From the NCBI GenBank assembly GCA_026702845.1, contig JADCLS010000003.1, positions 248,001-312,000 of the forward strand: 64,000 nt of DNA. The letters are read 5' to 3'. This DNA is from Candidatus Heimdallarchaeota archaeon (GTDB taxonomy: Archaea > Asgardarchaeota > Heimdallarchaeia > Heimdallarchaeales > Kariarchaeaceae). Numbering within the stretch: position 1 is the first letter of the stretch; the number at the start of each line of letters is the position of its first letter. Shown one piece after another: positions 17,268-29,125 of the stretch. Both the position numbers and the translations under genes were made by a program. The notes under the pieces were generated by a model. That model saw only the letters and a program-made list of their open reading frames with translations, was not told where the DNA came from and searched no databases.

Positions 17268-18950
17268 TTACATCATTCCGGGCATTCCGCCCATGCCACC
17301 CATTCCAGGAGGCATACCACCTGGAGGCATACCACCAGGAGCACCACCATCTCCACCTTTAATGGCAATGACATCATCAATCCTAAGGATCATCTCAGCT
17401 GCCTCAGAAGCAGATTTGATGGCTTGGATCTTGACACGTAGAGGTTCAATGATACCCGAGATACTCATATCTCCTATTTCTCCAATTGCACCGCCTTCGT
17501 TGTGCTTGGTAAGATCAATGCCTACATTTTTCTTGCCTTCAGCATAGGCTGCGGTCATCTCTGCCACTTTCTCGATGGCATCAAGTCCAGAGTTCTCTGC
17601 AAGGGTGGTAGGGATAATGAGTAATGCTTCAGCAAAAGCTTCAATGGCGAGTTTCTCCTTACCGGTTGTTTTCTCAGCCAGCTTCTTTATAGCATGGTGC
17701 ATATGGATTTCGGGGAATCCTCCTCCATAAATCATCTGGCCATCCTCGATGGCATTTCTGACAACAGATAGTGCATCAGTTAATGCTCTCTCAGCCTCAT
17801 CAGTGGAGTACTTGGAAGCACCTCTGATGAATACAGTCACTGCTCTTGGTGAGGGACATTCTTCGATATAGATGTAATCCTCATCACCGAGTTTAGTCTC
17901 ATAGATTTTTCCTGCCGTACCCAAATCCTCAGCAGATAATTCATCAAGTGAGGAAGCAATGTTTGCACCGGTTGCCAAGGCTATCTTCTCCATATCACTC
18001 TTCTTCACTCTTCTGATGGCCATAATTCCATCCTTTGATAGGAAGTGTTGAGCTAGGTCATCCACACCCTTTTGACAAATAACCACATTAGCACCTGTTG
18101 CTTTGATTTTATCAACCATCTCACGGATCATTCTCTCCTCATTATCGAGGAAGTTCTGCACCTGTAGAGGATCCGAGATTCTAATCTCAGCATCAAATTC
18201 AGTCTTGGTCACCTCAATATTTGAATTGATAAGAGCAATTTTTGCACCTTCAATTTTCTTTGGCATTCCCTGGTGGAGTACACTCTTATCAATGGCTATA
18301 CCCTCCATTAGATAAGAATCAGCAAGACTTTTACCCTGCTTCTGCAGGATCTTGATATTATCTAGGTCTGCTTTGATATTTTTCCCCTTTCCTTCCTTGA
18401 TTTTGAGTATTGCATCTACAGCAATTTCTGCTATGGTGTTCTTTGCCATGTGAACTGCCTTGGAATTGAGTGCAGTATTGGCTATTTGGATTAACAATTC
18501 ACGATCACTTGGTTTGATATTTAGTGCTATTGCATTAAGAGAATCTATGGCCTCCTTAGCAGCTTTTTTGTAACCTGCAACAATTTTTGTACCATGGATC
18601 TTCTTACCAATTAGCTCATCACCCAATTTAAGCAATTCTCCTGCGATAACGACAGCAGAGGTTGTACCATCTCCAACTGCCTTATCTTGGCTCTTTGCTA
18701 CTTGGATCACCAGCTTGGCAGCTGGGTGCTCAACATCAAGTTCCTCAAGAATTGTAGCCCCATCATTGGTGATAACAACATCTCCCAATGCATCAACAAG
18801 CATTTTATCCATACCTCGTGGTCCAAGTGTGGATCTCACAGCTTCTGCAATGGCTGCAGCTGCTGCAATGTTGTTCTTCTGAGCGTCTCTACCCTTAGTT
18901 CTCTGGGAATTTTCTCTTAAAATAATTACTGGTTGCCCTGCTAAACTCAT
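17268..18950 (-). CDS. thsA: Thermosome subunit (group II chaperonin)
   Basis: 560-residue subunit of the archaeal TCP-1-like chaperonin, which folds proteins in an ATP-driven double ring. Motifs: [15 protein letters not shown] at the N-terminus, the ATP-binding [19 protein letters not shown] in the apical domain and a C-terminal GGM-rich tail. The start ATG is preceded by GAGGT and, about 60 nt upstream, a TATA box CTTATAATAAG (about 19008-19018), giving a short leader. Only one thermosome gene is in this window; others may exist elsewhere. Confidence 0.97.
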   Translation of the reverse strand: MSLAGQPVIILRENSQRTKGRDAQKNNIAAAAAIAEAVRSTLGPRGMDKMLVDALGDVVITNDGATILEELDVEHPAAKLVIQVAKSQDKAVGDGTTSAVVIAGELLKLGDELIGKKIHGTKIVAGYKKAAKEAIDSLNAIALNIKPSDRELLIQIANTALNSKAVHMAKNTIAEIAVDAILKIKEGKGKNIKADLDNIKILQKQGKSLADSYLMEGIAIDKSVLHQGMPKKIEGAKIALINSNIEVTKTEFDAEIRISDPLQVQNFLDNEERMIREMVDKIKATGANVVICQKGVDDLAQHFLSKDGIMAIRRVKKSDMEKIALATGANIASSLDELSAEDLGTAGKIYETKLGDEDYIYIEECPSPRAVTVFIRGASKYSTDEAERALTDALSVVRNAIEDGQMIYGGGFPEIHMHHAIKKLAEKTTGKEKLAIEAFAEALLIIPTTLAENSGLDAIEKVAEMTAAYAEGKKNVGIDLTKHNEGGAIGEIGDMSISGIIEPLRVKIQAIKSASEAAEMILRIDDVIAIKGGDGGAPGGMPPGGMPPGMGGMGGMPGMM

Positions 18951-19177
18951 ACTGTTTACCTCGCTAGGCGAATATTTACGATATGTTCGAGTCTCACCTT
19001 CTTATTATAAGCTCGGTGATAGGTAACATTTTTATCGCGTCAATGACCTGCAAATTATGTTTAATTTCAAATGAGGGCCTAATCTGTGGATATATTTAAT
19101 TTCTAAACAGATAAATTCTCACAATGAATATAGTATTACAGATCATTTAATATTGATATCATATATTCACAGATTTA

Positions 19178-20104
19178 ATGAAAGGTAAGAGCTTACTAAC
19201 CCTGGCAGATTTCTCACCTGAGGAAATCACACAACTGCTAGATCTATCCATTGATCTAAAGAAAAAGATGAAGGCAAAGGAAATTTATCAGCCTATGCTT
19301 GGTAGATCCATGTCCATGATCTTCCAGAAGAGAAGCACACGTACTCGTGTATCTACTGAAACCGGAATCGCCTATCTTGGTGGTCATGCTCTGTTTCTTG
19401 GATCTGATGATATCCAGCTTGGTAAAAATGAGTCTCTTAAGGATACTGCACTGGTTCTATCTAGGTTCAATGATATTATCCTTGCACGTGTCTATGATCA
19501 CAGTGATGTAGTCACTTTGGCCAAAGAGGGCACTGTACCTGTAATCAATGCTTTATCAGATAAGTATCACCCATTGCAAATTCTCGCTGATTACATGACA
19601 ATCAAAGAGAAGTTTGGTAAATTGGAGGGTTTGACCATATCATGGGTGGGAGATGGAAATAATGTGCTTCACTCCATCATGGTTACTGCTGCAAAGATGG
19701 GTATGAATTTGAGAATAGCTACTCCTGAGGGGTATCGTCCCTTGGAGGATGTTACAGAGATTGCTAAATCTGAAGCTGAGAAATATGGAAAAGAATTTGT
19801 CCTCACCGCAGATCCACTTGAAGCAGTCAAAGGTGCACATGTGATATTTACTGACACTTGGATCAGTATGGGTCAAGATTCTGAGAAAGAAGCTAGAATT
19901 AAAGCTTTCGAGGGTTATCAAGTAACCATGGAAATGGGTTCTCATGCTGCAGAAAACTGGGTGTTTATGCATTGTTTACCAAGGAAGCCAAATGAGGTAA
20001 CTGATGAAGTATTTTATTCAGATCGTTCCATCGTATGGGATGAGGCTGAAGCACGGATGTATACTGTGATGGCTGTTGCGCTTGTCCAATTAGGCTTAAA
20101 TTAA
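19178..20104 (+). CDS. argF: Ornithine carbamoyltransferase
   Basis: 308 residues, standard size. It joins carbamoyl phosphate and ornithine to citrulline in arginine synthesis. The carbamoyl-phosphate loop is [16 protein letters not shown] and the ornithine-binding HCLPRKP are present, which separates it from aspartate carbamoyltransferase. The region upstream (18951-19177) is a divergent promoter region shared with the thermosome gene. No other arginine biosynthesis gene is adjacent; ArgRS is 5 kb away. Confidence 0.95.
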   Translation: MKGKSLLTLADFSPEEITQLLDLSIDLKKKMKAKEIYQPMLGRSMSMIFQKRSTRTRVSTETGIAYLGGHALFLGSDDIQLGKNESLKDTALVLSRFNDIILARVYDHSDVVTLAKEGTVPVINALSDKYHPLQILADYMTIKEKFGKLEGLTISWVGDGNNVLHSIMVTAAKMGMNLRIATPEGYRPLEDVTEIAKSEAEKYGKEFVLTADPLEAVKGAHVIFTDTWISMGQDSEKEARIKAFEGYQVTMEMGSHAAENWVFMHCLPRKPNEVTDEVFYSDRSIVWDEAEARMYTVMAVALVQLGLN

Positions 20105-20174
20105 AACGATACGATTACAAATATCAGATATGCATGCTCTAATTTTTAATAATTGAATAAGGTATCTTGATAGT

Positions 20175-20429
20175 ATGAAAACCGTTTCTATAGGTATAGA
20201 ATGTCTCTCCTGTACAAAACAGTGGAGATTAGATATTACAACTAGCAACAATAAAGTCGATGCCTTTGCCACTCTTTGTGAATGTGGTGAGATCATTGTT
20301 GGTAATATAAACAATCATGTGGATGAGAATGGTTCGATTCAGGAACGTTTTCTGACCAATGCAAGCTATCAGATCATCAGCATTGATATGGAAAAAATCA
20401 GAAAATTGCCGGTTCTTGAGCTGGAATAA
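20175..20429 (+). CDS. Small zinc-ribbon-like protein
   Basis: 84 residues. CLSC near residue 10 and CECG near residue 36 can form a four-Cys metal site, as in small zinc ribbons. The C-terminal half is a plain strand/helix region. The stop codon abuts the stop of the convergent secreted-protein gene with no gap. No family recognised; real because of the Cys pairs and tight packing. Confidence 0.55.
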   Translation: MKTVSIGIECLSCTKQWRLDITTSNNKVDAFATLCECGEIIVGNINNHVDENGSIQERFLTNASYQIISIDMEKIRKLPVLELE

Positions 20430-22055
20430 TCAAAGCAATACTCGTTTATTTATCATTTTGGCAATAGGAGTTGCGAGTAACACTGATCCAAGGATCCACC
20501 AACCTAAACCTGAGAATATGGGTCTAGGATCAGGAAGTAATGGATCCATATTATGCTCGTATTCATATAGATTATTGTAGGAATCACCATCATGATCAAG
20601 CATTGCATCTGAGGCATCAGTGGGATCAAAATTGTACAATATTTCCCAAAAGTCAGGCATTTTATCACTATCTGTATCATCAGTCATTGGGGAGGTGTTC
20701 CAATCACTCTCAATATTATTGGGAACGCCATCTTGATCTGGAATGTCCTTGGTATCATCTGTACCATTGAGAGGGTCGAAACCATACATAAACTCCCATC
20801 CATCCTTGGCTCCTGCAAAATCACTATCAGCTAGATTAGGGTCTAATCCTAGGTTTAGTTCATCAATATTAGTAATCAAATCATTATCATAATCCTCAAA
20901 TCGATCATCTAAGAGAGGGTTTAGACCAAAGGCAATCTCAATCTGATCCGGGATAGTATCTAGATCAGTATCTATTTCATAGACTGAAGAGAAATAGTAA
21001 CTTTCCAAGGTATCTGGTGCATGATCACCATCCTCGTCATCTCCTATTGCAATGATATGCAACCCATTATGTACATACGTGCCAAAATACAAGCCAATAT
21101 CAACAATTGCTAGAGATTGTGGATGATATTGATCACTGAAATTAAATTTCACCCACCCATTCAGACCTATCTCATACAAGGTTCCATCATCTGCTTCCAG
21201 AATACTGGATTTCAACCCGAAGAAATGTAGCCTTGTTATATTATCTGGGAGATCAATGATATCTCCCTCAATCCAAGCCTGTTTATTTTCAAGATCAAAA
21301 ACTGTTGGTGTCTGAAAGATATGTCCAACAACTGATGAATTACTGAAAACCTCTGGCATATAGAAAAACAAGTCATTGTATGTGAAAACCAATTCTGAAC
21401 TATTAAGCTGGAAAAGTGCAGCATTTGGGATGGAGGAGAGCAGGATATTTTCTGTTGCTTGTTCAATGAGTAAGTATCCTGTTTGAACCAAGTTAGTTGG
21501 CATGGTTCCATTTTTCATCAGAAATATCTGGAAATAAGTTTCAGTGACATACAGTTCATGTTGATTGGAATAAAAATCAAAACTTCTCACCACAGGATCA
21601 CTACCTATGGTAAATAATGTAACCTTTGTCTTTATTGCAGTAGAGGTGATTAACACTAGATTATCTCCAACGGCTTTCCAGAATACTTCCAGGTAGTATC
21701 CATCATCCATCTCAAAATTTCTGATACCTCCCTTTTCATAGATGGCATGTGCAGGTACAAGATAACCCTCTACTTCAATTATCCAGGTAATCCATGCTAA
21801 ACCTAGATTATTGATTATTCCATTGGCACCCATCGATGCCATGGGAAAGATCTGACTATCAGATATATTCAGACTTACGCCATTGGCTCTCCAGAATTTG
21901 ATCTCCTGCAGTGCATCAGTATTATTGTAAATCTGCTTTAATTGCACAGAATCTTTTTGAGTATTATCAAGTGTAGCTGGTGTCATTGGAATAATTGTGC
22001 ATAACAGCATTAGGATGATTACTACTCGACTAGCCACAATAACTGTGGATTCCAT
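20430..22055 (-). CDS. Secreted, membrane-anchored protein with calcium-binding repeats
   Basis: About 541 residues. A signal peptide (residues 5-28) leads an extracellular part of mixed beta structure (residues 30-330). Then come five or six acidic repeats of the thrombospondin type-3/EF-like kind, with motifs such as DTDLDTIPDQIE, DQDGVPNN, DTDSDKMPD and DHDGDSYNNLYEY. A C-terminal membrane helix with a basic end (NKRVLL) anchors it. The start is ATG 22055; an upstream TTG overlaps the previous gene and would put 11 polar residues before the signal peptide. It follows an HTH regulator gene on the same strand by 29 nt. Confidence 0.75.
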   Translation of the reverse strand: MESTVIVASRVVIILMLLCTIIPMTPATLDNTQKDSVQLKQIYNNTDALQEIKFWRANGVSLNISDSQIFPMASMGANGIINNLGLAWITWIIEVEGYLVPAHAIYEKGGIRNFEMDDGYYLEVFWKAVGDNLVLITSTAIKTKVTLFTIGSDPVVRSFDFYSNQHELYVTETYFQIFLMKNGTMPTNLVQTGYLLIEQATENILLSSIPNAALFQLNSSELVFTYNDLFFYMPEVFSNSSVVGHIFQTPTVFDLENKQAWIEGDIIDLPDNITRLHFFGLKSSILEADDGTLYEIGLNGWVKFNFSDQYHPQSLAIVDIGLYFGTYVHNGLHIIAIGDDEDGDHAPDTLESYYFSSVYEIDTDLDTIPDQIEIAFGLNPLLDDRFEDYDNDLITNIDELNLGLDPNLADSDFAGAKDGWEFMYGFDPLNGTDDTKDIPDQDGVPNNIESDWNTSPMTDDTDSDKMPDFWEILYNFDPTDASDAMLDHDGDSYNNLYEYEHNMDPLLPDPRPIFSGLGWWILGSVLLATPIAKMINKRVLL

Positions 22056-22084
22056 ACAGATATAAGTATAACTAATTTTCTGTA

Positions 22085-22807
22085 TCAAATATCCTCGTTT
22101 AGATAGATGGTGATGTTTATATCATCCTCGCTATCGGTAACTTTAGTATAAATTACATCCTTGGATTTCAGAGAGCTAATACAATCAGAGATGGATAGAA
22201 TGTCTCCAAAGGTGAATTTGATGTCCTCAGGAGTCAACTCACCCTCATTTTCCAGTAAGTGCAGGATCAATCTGATCTCCCTGATACTATATCCTTCCTC
22301 CAAGAGCTGTTCTGAGATATGACTCTGTAAACCCTGATACCCACGAAGCAGTTTGGATTGTTCAGCTTGTAACATATCCAGTCCTTCACGTATCTGTGGT
22401 AAAAGCAGCATACCCTCCTTAATCACATCTCCTGCCTTTGTATCTGATTCGGATTTTGGGGGATTCAGCTGCAGGGAGGGATTAATTGGGATATGTCCAA
22501 CCTCCTCTGATAATGGTCTGATTGCTGCGAGAAAAAGGTTAGGAGCAATGGTGAGGCTGAAAATTACCGCCTTGTCCAGAACAAAGTACTCCCTAGCGGG
22601 ACCCTTGCTGGATTTTCTCTTCTCGGAATTGATCAACCCAAGCTCCTCTAAGAAATTGAGATGATTCTTCACCGCACGCTGAGAGATATCAAGTAACTTG
22701 GCCAATTCAAAGGCATATCGATCGCTCTCAGTAAGTAATCTAAGGATCTCCCTTCTATACTGATTACTAAGAATTTCTAGGATCTGATCAACCTTTAGTT
22801 TAGTCAT
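22085..22807 (-). CDS. ArsR-like winged-helix transcription regulator
   Basis: 240 residues. The N-terminal 80 residues are a winged helix: ILSNQYRREILRLLTESD, then FELAKLLDISQRAVKNHLNFLEELGLI, then a basic wing (KRKSSKGPAREYF). The middle holds a long helix with coiled-coil character (residues 130-170), and the C-terminus has a second possible helical wing. Archaeal proteins of this layout are often regulators of the adjacent gene, here the calcium-repeat surface protein. The ligand is unknown. Confidence 0.8.
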   Translation of the reverse strand: MTKLKVDQILEILSNQYRREILRLLTESDRYAFELAKLLDISQRAVKNHLNFLEELGLINSEKRKSSKGPAREYFVLDKAVIFSLTIAPNLFLAAIRPLSEEVGHIPINPSLQLNPPKSESDTKAGDVIKEGMLLLPQIREGLDMLQAEQSKLLRGYQGLQSHISEQLLEEGYSIREIRLILHLLENEGELTPEDIKFTFGDILSISDCISSLKSKDVIYTKVTDSEDDINITIYLNEDI

Positions 22808-22883
22808 ACTAAGTCATAATCTGATGGTAAATAATTTAATTTTTATGGTTTAAAGTAAATATCGCTTCCAATTTTCCTATTCT

Positions 22884-25052
22884 TTATGCAAATCCAATGT
22901 CTGTAATTTCAGATAGTCCCGCAGGTTTGAGATTATAATTGCTACTGTTAGGTTTTATCTCCATTAGAGCTTGGTCAATATGTTTTCGCTTGATAGATAA
23001 ATCTCCCAGATTGTTCCCCTTATCTTTTTTAATGAACTCACGGATGGCAATCAATTTGGCATGGGAGATGACATATGACAACTCTGCACCAGAGTATCCC
23101 TCCGTTTGCTCTGCAATATACTCCATATCCACAGTTTCAGAGAATTTTTCCTTTAAATACACTTTGAGTATCCCGACTCGGGAATCATAATCTGGATTTC
23201 CCACAAAAATGGATTTGTCAAATCTCCCCGGCCTAAGAAGTGCAGCATCGATCAGATCAGGTCGATTGGTAGCACCTAGGATCATCACATCCTTCATCTC
23301 TTCCAAACCATCTATCTCAGTCAAAAGTTGTGATACTACTCGTTTAATCACCTCAGATGAATTAGAATTTCTTGATGAAGCAATGGAGTCCATCTCATCA
23401 AAAAAGATGATACAGGGGGTTGCAGATCTGGCTTTTCTAAAGATCTCTCTTACTCCCTTCTCACTATCTCCCACCCATTTGGATAGTAATTCAGGTCCCT
23501 TGATCGAGATGAAATTTGCCTCCGCCTCATTGGCTACTGCCTTGGCAAGCATGGTTTTTCCAGTTCCAGGTGGTCCGAATAGAAGGATACCCGAGGGTGG
23601 TTTTGCTTCCAGATGTTCAAATATATCTCGGTATTTTATTGGCCATTCAACCGCCTCCTTCAGCTGTTCTTTTATGGATTCTAGTCCACCAATATCATCC
23701 CAGCTGATATTAGGTACCTCAATAAAGACCTCTCGAAGGGCAGAAGGTGAAACCTCAGTAAGAGCTCTCTCAAAGTCATCCATTGTAATATCAAGTGTAT
23801 TGAGTGTTTCCAGATTAACCTTGGATATCTCGTCATCAAGATTTAATGCTGGAAGGAATCTTCGTAAGCTGTGAAGAGCGGCTTCCTTTGTGAGTATCTC
23901 TAAATCTGCACCAACAAATCCGTGGGTGCGATTGGCAAGTATTTCTAGATCAACATTCTCCTGCAATGGCATACCTCGGGTATGTATCTGAAGGATTTCT
24001 AATCTAGCCTCAGAATCAGGTATACCTATCTCAATCTCTCGATCAAATCTTCCCCCTCGTCTGAGTGCCTCATCAATACTATTGGGCCTGTTAGTGGCAC
24101 CTATGACAACAATATTCCCCCTGCTATTTATTCCATCCATGAGGGTGAGGAGTTGAGCAACAATTCTTCTTTCCGCCTCGTGACCAGGCCCATCTCTCTT
24201 GGGTACAAGTGAATCAATTTCATCAATAAAGATGATGGAAGGATTCTCCTGTTCAGCTTTATCAAAAATCTCACGGAGTCTGCTCTCACTCTCACCATAA
24301 TACTTGGAAGTGATTTCAGGACCGGAAATCTTGAAAAATGATGAACTTGTCTCATTGGCGATAGCCTTGGCAAGTAATGTCTTACCAGTACCTGGTGGTC
24401 CATAAAGGAGTACTCCTTGTGGGGGCCTGATCCCTAGATGATCAAATATTTCTGGATATTTCAGAGGTAATTCAATCATCTCACGTATTTTACGAATAGG
24501 TTCTCCAAGTCCACCAATATTTTCATAACTAATCTTGGGTATATCCTCATCGACTTCAGCCATCTTCTCGTCAAAATTGATTGTCAGTTTGGACTTTGCA
24601 TTAAATATGACGGCTCCATCAGGTTGTGTATTTTGTATCTTAAAGAACAAACTGCCACTAAATCCTGTATTCATAGAAATTAAATCATGCTTCGTCATCA
24701 CTTTATCCATGAGTGATTTAGACAGAAAGGGAACCAGATCATTGGTCACCGATACATGCTGAACTGGTTGCACATCGATAGTTTCTGCCATTTTTGGTTT
24801 TGCAGCTGAAATTTCTACTATCTCATCGAGACTGACTTGCAGATTCTTTCTCGTCAAGGCTTCTATCTGAATCTTTTCACCTGACCCTGCATTATTTCTC
24901 CATACTTTGGCATAGGTGATGCGTTTTCCTTCTATCTGTACAATATCTCCAGTCCTTAGACCTAGTTTATCCGCGATATGTGATGGAATTCTAGCTATTT
25001 GTCTCCCCACATCTCGTTTATTAGCATCATCTACTTTCAACTTGTATGACAT
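22884..25052 (-). CDS. CDC48/p97-type AAA+ ATPase
   Basis: 722 residues: the N domain with double-psi barrel (residues 1-90, starting [14 protein letters not shown]), a second N subdomain, and two AAA modules. Each module has a Walker A GPPGTGKT and a Walker B (IIFIDEIDS in D1, IIFFDEMDS in D2), plus second-region motifs [13 protein letters not shown] and RPGRFDKS. It unfolds or extracts proteins, feeding the proteasome in archaea. The C-terminus ends DIGFA, without an obvious hydrophobic-Tyr-x proteasome-docking motif. Length is standard. It lies alone between an HTH gene and a small unknown gene. Confidence 0.95.
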   Translation of the reverse strand: MSYKLKVDDANKRDVGRQIARIPSHIADKLGLRTGDIVQIEGKRITYAKVWRNNAGSGEKIQIEALTRKNLQVSLDEIVEISAAKPKMAETIDVQPVQHVSVTNDLVPFLSKSLMDKVMTKHDLISMNTGFSGSLFFKIQNTQPDGAVIFNAKSKLTINFDEKMAEVDEDIPKISYENIGGLGEPIRKIREMIELPLKYPEIFDHLGIRPPQGVLLYGPPGTGKTLLAKAIANETSSSFFKISGPEITSKYYGESESRLREIFDKAEQENPSIIFIDEIDSLVPKRDGPGHEAERRIVAQLLTLMDGINSRGNIVVIGATNRPNSIDEALRRGGRFDREIEIGIPDSEARLEILQIHTRGMPLQENVDLEILANRTHGFVGADLEILTKEAALHSLRRFLPALNLDDEISKVNLETLNTLDITMDDFERALTEVSPSALREVFIEVPNISWDDIGGLESIKEQLKEAVEWPIKYRDIFEHLEAKPPSGILLFGPPGTGKTMLAKAVANEAEANFISIKGPELLSKWVGDSEKGVREIFRKARSATPCIIFFDEMDSIASSRNSNSSEVIKRVVSQLLTEIDGLEEMKDVMILGATNRPDLIDAALLRPGRFDKSIFVGNPDYDSRVGILKVYLKEKFSETVDMEYIAEQTEGYSGAELSYVISHAKLIAIREFIKKDKGNNLGDLSIKRKHIDQALMEIKPNSSNYNLKPAGLSEITDIGFA

Positions 25053-25119
25053 TTCTCTATACGTAGGTAGTCATTTGCTTATATTAATATCCTAGTAATA
25101 GAGAACAAAAATGAACGAA

Positions 25120-25581
25120 TCAGAGAAGTTTATCCTTCAGAACAACGAGCAATGAGCTAATTAAACCAAGTTGACTATCTAATACTTCAAAATCTGTGAT
25201 GATGAGGGAATTCTTATTCACCAAACGTGTCGTATCTATGTTTGCAGCTAATTTCTTGGTATTTTTCCCAACAAGTTCTAGTTTTGAGGATTTTCTCCAG
25301 AGATACAAATCGTCAGCTAATACTCTAAATACACCAAAAAATGGTTTGTTAATTAATTTTACACGCTCTTCATCAATGAATTCTGCTTTCCATTTTGTTT
25401 TGAACAGGCTGGATTGAACCATTATGACGGGTTCATCATTCTGCAGAATGTATAGCCTTTTCTTGAATAGGCCCCGGTACTCCAACGTATAAAGGAATCT
25501 AGCATCAGCATCATCATATATTTTTATATCATCTTCCTTGATAATTCGGTACTCTTTCACAGTATCTACAGTGTCTCTCAT
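25120..25581 (-). CDS. LURP-one/Tubby-like small protein (tentative)
   Basis: 153 residues dominated by antiparallel beta strands followed by a hydrophobic helix at the C-terminus (LGLISSLLVVLKDKLL). The pattern YTLEYRGLFKKRLYILQ, VIMVQSS, and VLADDLYLWRKSSKLELVGKN resembles the LURP-one-related/Tubby C-terminal barrel, in which a hydrophobic helix fills a 12-stranded barrel. The match is by eye and weak. It follows ArgRS by about 20 nt on the same strand and may be cotranscribed. Confidence 0.45.
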   Translation of the reverse strand: MRDTVDTVKEYRIIKEDDIKIYDDADARFLYTLEYRGLFKKRLYILQNDEPVIMVQSSLFKTKWKAEFIDEERVKLINKPFFGVFRVLADDLYLWRKSSKLELVGKNTKKLAANIDTTRLVNKNSLIITDFEVLDSQLGLISSLLVVLKDKLL

Positions 25582-25599
25582 TCATATAAATGTTCTCAG

Positions 25600-27750
25600 T
25601 TACAGCCTATCAGTTGGTGGAATTCCCAGCATATTCAACCCTATTGCTATTCCCTTTTTGATTGCCTTAATTACTTGAAGACGAGCGCATAACAGATTTT
25701 CATTCTCAGCTTTGAGGACTGGAAAAGCCTCATAAAATTTCATGAATAAATGGGCTAGTTGGAATGTCCAAGTGGCTATTGTCGATGGATCAAGATTCTG
25801 CCAACTTTTGAGTATAGTATCCTCAATTGCTATCAGATGCTTGAGAATATCAAGTATCATATCATCTGCTAGTAACTCCCAATGAATGTCATCTTCACAG
25901 TCATATCCTTGTTCCTCAGCATTACTGAGTATACCACAACATCTAGCATGAGCATATTGAATAAATGGCCCAGAATTTCTTCTGAAATCAAGAGCCTGAT
26001 CAATATCAAGTACAATCTTCTTGCTAGGAGATTTATCAACCAGAGGGAAACGTGTACTGGCTAGAGTAACTGCATGGAGAATTTCATTCTCCTTTTTCCA
26101 CTCCTCATTACTTACTGGTGGTTTAATATCTCTTTTCGCATCAGATTCTCTCTTTGCCATTCGGGATCTAACCATAGTTTCATCATAGAAGGCATCTGCA
26201 GTGACATAAGCAGCCATACGTCCACTCATGGGCCGTCCTGACAATTCCACCAGCTCGTAGGCATAGTGCTTCAAACCCTTGGCATATTCTGGATATCCTA
26301 ATTCAAGTAGAGGTAGAAGCAACTGAAATTGGGCTAGTGATTGTTCGGTACTGATCACATTGTAGACATACTCAGGATTTCTATCCTTGAATTTCTTGAC
26401 GGAATAAGCTATATCTTTGGCTGCATACAATGATGTACCATTGCTACGTCTCAACTGAAGATCAGGAACTTGACCACGAATGGGAAGATCCTTCTTGGTC
26501 ATTCCTGTTTCTTTTAGCAATTTGTTAATGGATTCCTGTGGATAACTCAACCGTACACCCAACTCACCAGTACTTCTGGCAAATTCAGATTCTGCTAATT
26601 TATCAATCAACTCAGCTGGTAATCCACTCCATGATAGTTCTGATTCATAATCAAATTGATCGAACTTGATATTGTATCTATTGAGTGTCCATTGAAATGC
26701 ATCAAGGATCCATAAGGTAACTTCTTTGAAGAGTTTCACCACACGTTGGTTGGAATTCTTCTCATATGCCTTTAAATAACTGCTTTGTTGTTTGATAAGA
26801 TCAATCTGGGAGACACCATCCAGTAGAACAGGAAAGAGATCTGGAAAACGCTCACTGAGGCTATCAAAAGTGTGATAGTATTTCACGGCATCATCATGTT
26901 GATCCTGATATGTTTTCATTTCCTTTTTAAACTCTCGAATCTGCATTTTCTCATCCTTATCTGGTTTATCAATGGTTTCTAATCCCTTTAGTTTCCCTGC
27001 AAGTTCATCAATTCTCGTTTTGTAATATCCAGTGAGTAACTTCAACTCAAGTTCAGATAGCCTGTACCCATTCTCTACATCCAGTTTGTATTCCTGCCCT
27101 CGTTTCTTGATTGTCTGTATGGTATAGAGACAGTTCATGATGGCATAGACTTGTCCCATCCAGAGATCAATCTTTATAGTTGGTCGCACTCCTGCTTTCT
27201 TGGCTATCTCATAACCTATAACCACAAAACTTACCTGAAGACCCACATCATTTACGTAGAAGTGTCGGTATACGGTATATCCTGTATGTTCAAGTATTCT
27301 AGCCAAAGTATCACCCAAAATACTATTTCTGATATTTCCCACATGTAATGGACTGATTGGATTTGCAGATGTATGTTCCACTACTACAGATTTCCCTTTA
27401 TTCAGATCCAACCATCCATAATGCTCATCAAGCACTAAAGTCAAATGGTTTTCAATGTATTCAGTTTGTAATCTACGCTTTTGTTCCTCCTCTAGTTGGA
27501 AATTCAGATATACGATTGGCCTTTTCTTGTTAGCACCTGTGATAAATGGTTGGATATGTTTGATCCCTTTAATCTTCATCTCTGATAATTTTGATCCTAG
27601 TGCCTCAGGGTTTTCTTTTCCCGCAAATTTATTCACAACTATGCAGAAATCACCCAAATCTGGACTCGGTGGATCCATCAGACTGATCTGTGTAGAAATA
27701 TTATATGTGATGAGCTCTTCTTCAATAATCTGAGCATACTGGTCATACAT
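25600..27750 (-). CDS. argS: Arginyl-tRNA synthetase
   Basis: 716 residues, class I synthetase. The N-terminal additional domain is followed by the catalytic domain with the HIGH-type motif in NPISPLHVGNIRNSILGDT. The KMSK position is replaced by the family's MSGR (SGRPMSGRMAAYV). The DALR anticodon-binding domain starts around PFIQYAHARCCGIL. A long Lys/Glu-rich insertion (about residues 240-290) makes it somewhat larger than typical bacterial ArgRS. The 3' end TDRL fits the usual truncated hydrophobic end MLGI. Divergent from the GTPase gene at 27899. Confidence 0.95.
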   Translation of the reverse strand: MYDQYAQIIEEELITYNISTQISLMDPPSPDLGDFCIVVNKFAGKENPEALGSKLSEMKIKGIKHIQPFITGANKKRPIVYLNFQLEEEQKRRLQTEYIENHLTLVLDEHYGWLDLNKGKSVVVEHTSANPISPLHVGNIRNSILGDTLARILEHTGYTVYRHFYVNDVGLQVSFVVIGYEIAKKAGVRPTIKIDLWMGQVYAIMNCLYTIQTIKKRGQEYKLDVENGYRLSELELKLLTGYYKTRIDELAGKLKGLETIDKPDKDEKMQIREFKKEMKTYQDQHDDAVKYYHTFDSLSERFPDLFPVLLDGVSQIDLIKQQSSYLKAYEKNSNQRVVKLFKEVTLWILDAFQWTLNRYNIKFDQFDYESELSWSGLPAELIDKLAESEFARSTGELGVRLSYPQESINKLLKETGMTKKDLPIRGQVPDLQLRRSNGTSLYAAKDIAYSVKKFKDRNPEYVYNVISTEQSLAQFQLLLPLLELGYPEYAKGLKHYAYELVELSGRPMSGRMAAYVTADAFYDETMVRSRMAKRESDAKRDIKPPVSNEEWKKENEILHAVTLASTRFPLVDKSPSKKIVLDIDQALDFRRNSGPFIQYAHARCCGILSNAEEQGYDCEDDIHWELLADDMILDILKHLIAIEDTILKSWQNLDPSTIATWTFQLAHLFMKFYEAFPVLKAENENLLCARLQVIKAIKKGIAIGLNMLGIPPTDRL

Positions 27751-27898
27751 TTGAATAATTTACCTATAGTTTCCTTCCTTTTGAATTTGTGTTTAGTCAC
27801 CTGTAGTATCGATATTTTAGATAGGCATGAACGGAAAAATGATCAAAAGTAAACAGTACTTTAGCAAGTTATAGAAATACATCAGATAGATCACGGCT

Positions 27899-29092
27899 AT
27901 GTTAGTTGGAGTAGTAGGAAAGCCGTCAAGTGGTAAGAGCACTATACTCAATGCACTCTGTATGACTGATGCCAAGATGGGGGCGTATCCATTTACCACA
28001 GTAAAAGCAAATCGTGGGGTGGGATATGTTACAGTCACCTGTCCATGCACAACATTAGAAACGAGCTGCACACCTCGGACGGGTAAATGTGAGAATGGTT
28101 TACGTTATCTTCCCATAGAGATCCTTGATGTTCCCGGATTGGTTCCAGGAGCATCTGAAGGAAAAGGAATGGGTAACCAATTTCTTGATGATTTAAGACA
28201 GGCTGATATGCTCATCCATGTTGTTGATGTATCGGGTACAACAGATGAGGAAGGAAATGAGGTAGATACCTATGATCCATTACAGGATATTCGATGGGTG
28301 GATGAGGAAATAATTAAGTGGATTTCCAATACGCTCTACAAGGGTTGGGATCGCGTAGCAAAAAAACTTGAAGCAGACAGAACCAAATTGTATGAAGTAC
28401 TGCAAGAAAAATTGTCAGGATTGGGAGCCACAGTTCTCAAGGTTAAAACTGCTGTTCGTACAGTGGGAATTGGTGATAAAAACCCCAGAGAATGGACGGA
28501 GGAGGAGCGATATCATGTGGTGAAAGAGCTAAAAGCATTACTATTTCCTATGATTATTGCAGCCAATAAAATAGATAAGAGCACTGCTGAGGAGCATTTT
28601 GACAAAATGAAACAGGAATTTCCACAATATCAAATCATCGGAACCTCTGGATTGGCTGAACTCACTCTCCGTAAGCTGGACAAGGCGGGGATCATCAGCT
28701 ATATTCCTGGTTCATCCAGTATCGATATCAAGGATCCAACACACAAGCAAATAGCAGTAGCTAGTACCATCCAGGAAAAATTACTGGATATCAGACAATC
28801 AACTGGAGTAAACCAACTCTTGCATGATGCAGTATTTGATTATCTCAATCTTGTGGCAGTATTTCCTGTTGAGGATACCACACATTTCACCGATAAAGAT
28901 GGGCGGGTGCTACCAGATGCTTTTTTAGTTCCCAAAGGCACCACAGCCAAACAATTTGCAGGGAAAATACATTCTGACCTTGCAGATCGGTTCATCAATG
29001 CCATTTTAGCAAATCAGAATAATAAAAGAATCTCAGCAACCTATGAATTGGAGCAGGGAGATGTGGTGAAAATAGTATCTGCTGTTAAATAA
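27899..29092 (+). CDS. Obg-superfamily GTPase, archaeal YchF/Rbg-related, with TGS domain
   Basis: 397 residues. G1 is [10 protein letters not shown]3 is [14 protein letters not shown], and NKID gives G4. A Cys-x-Arg insertion ([11 protein letters not shown]) matches the archaeal YchF-like group. The C-terminal 80 residues form a TGS domain ([20 protein letters not shown]). These GTPases act at the ribosome. The start ATG is preceded by no clear Shine-Dalgarno. A small conserved-looking gene follows by 33 nt. Confidence 0.9.
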   Translation: MLVGVVGKPSSGKSTILNALCMTDAKMGAYPFTTVKANRGVGYVTVTCPCTTLETSCTPRTGKCENGLRYLPIEILDVPGLVPGASEGKGMGNQFLDDLRQADMLIHVVDVSGTTDEEGNEVDTYDPLQDIRWVDEEIIKWISNTLYKGWDRVAKKLEADRTKLYEVLQEKLSGLGATVLKVKTAVRTVGIGDKNPREWTEEERYHVVKELKALLFPMIIAANKIDKSTAEEHFDKMKQEFPQYQIIGTSGLAELTLRKLDKAGIISYIPGSSSIDIKDPTHKQIAVASTIQEKLLDIRQSTGVNQLLHDAVFDYLNLVAVFPVEDTTHFTDKDGRVLPDAFLVPKGTTAKQFAGKIHSDLADRFINAILANQNNKRISATYELEQGDVVKIVSAVK

Positions 29093-29125
29093 ATCCTTAT
29101 AATTCTCAGAATCAGAACATTATTT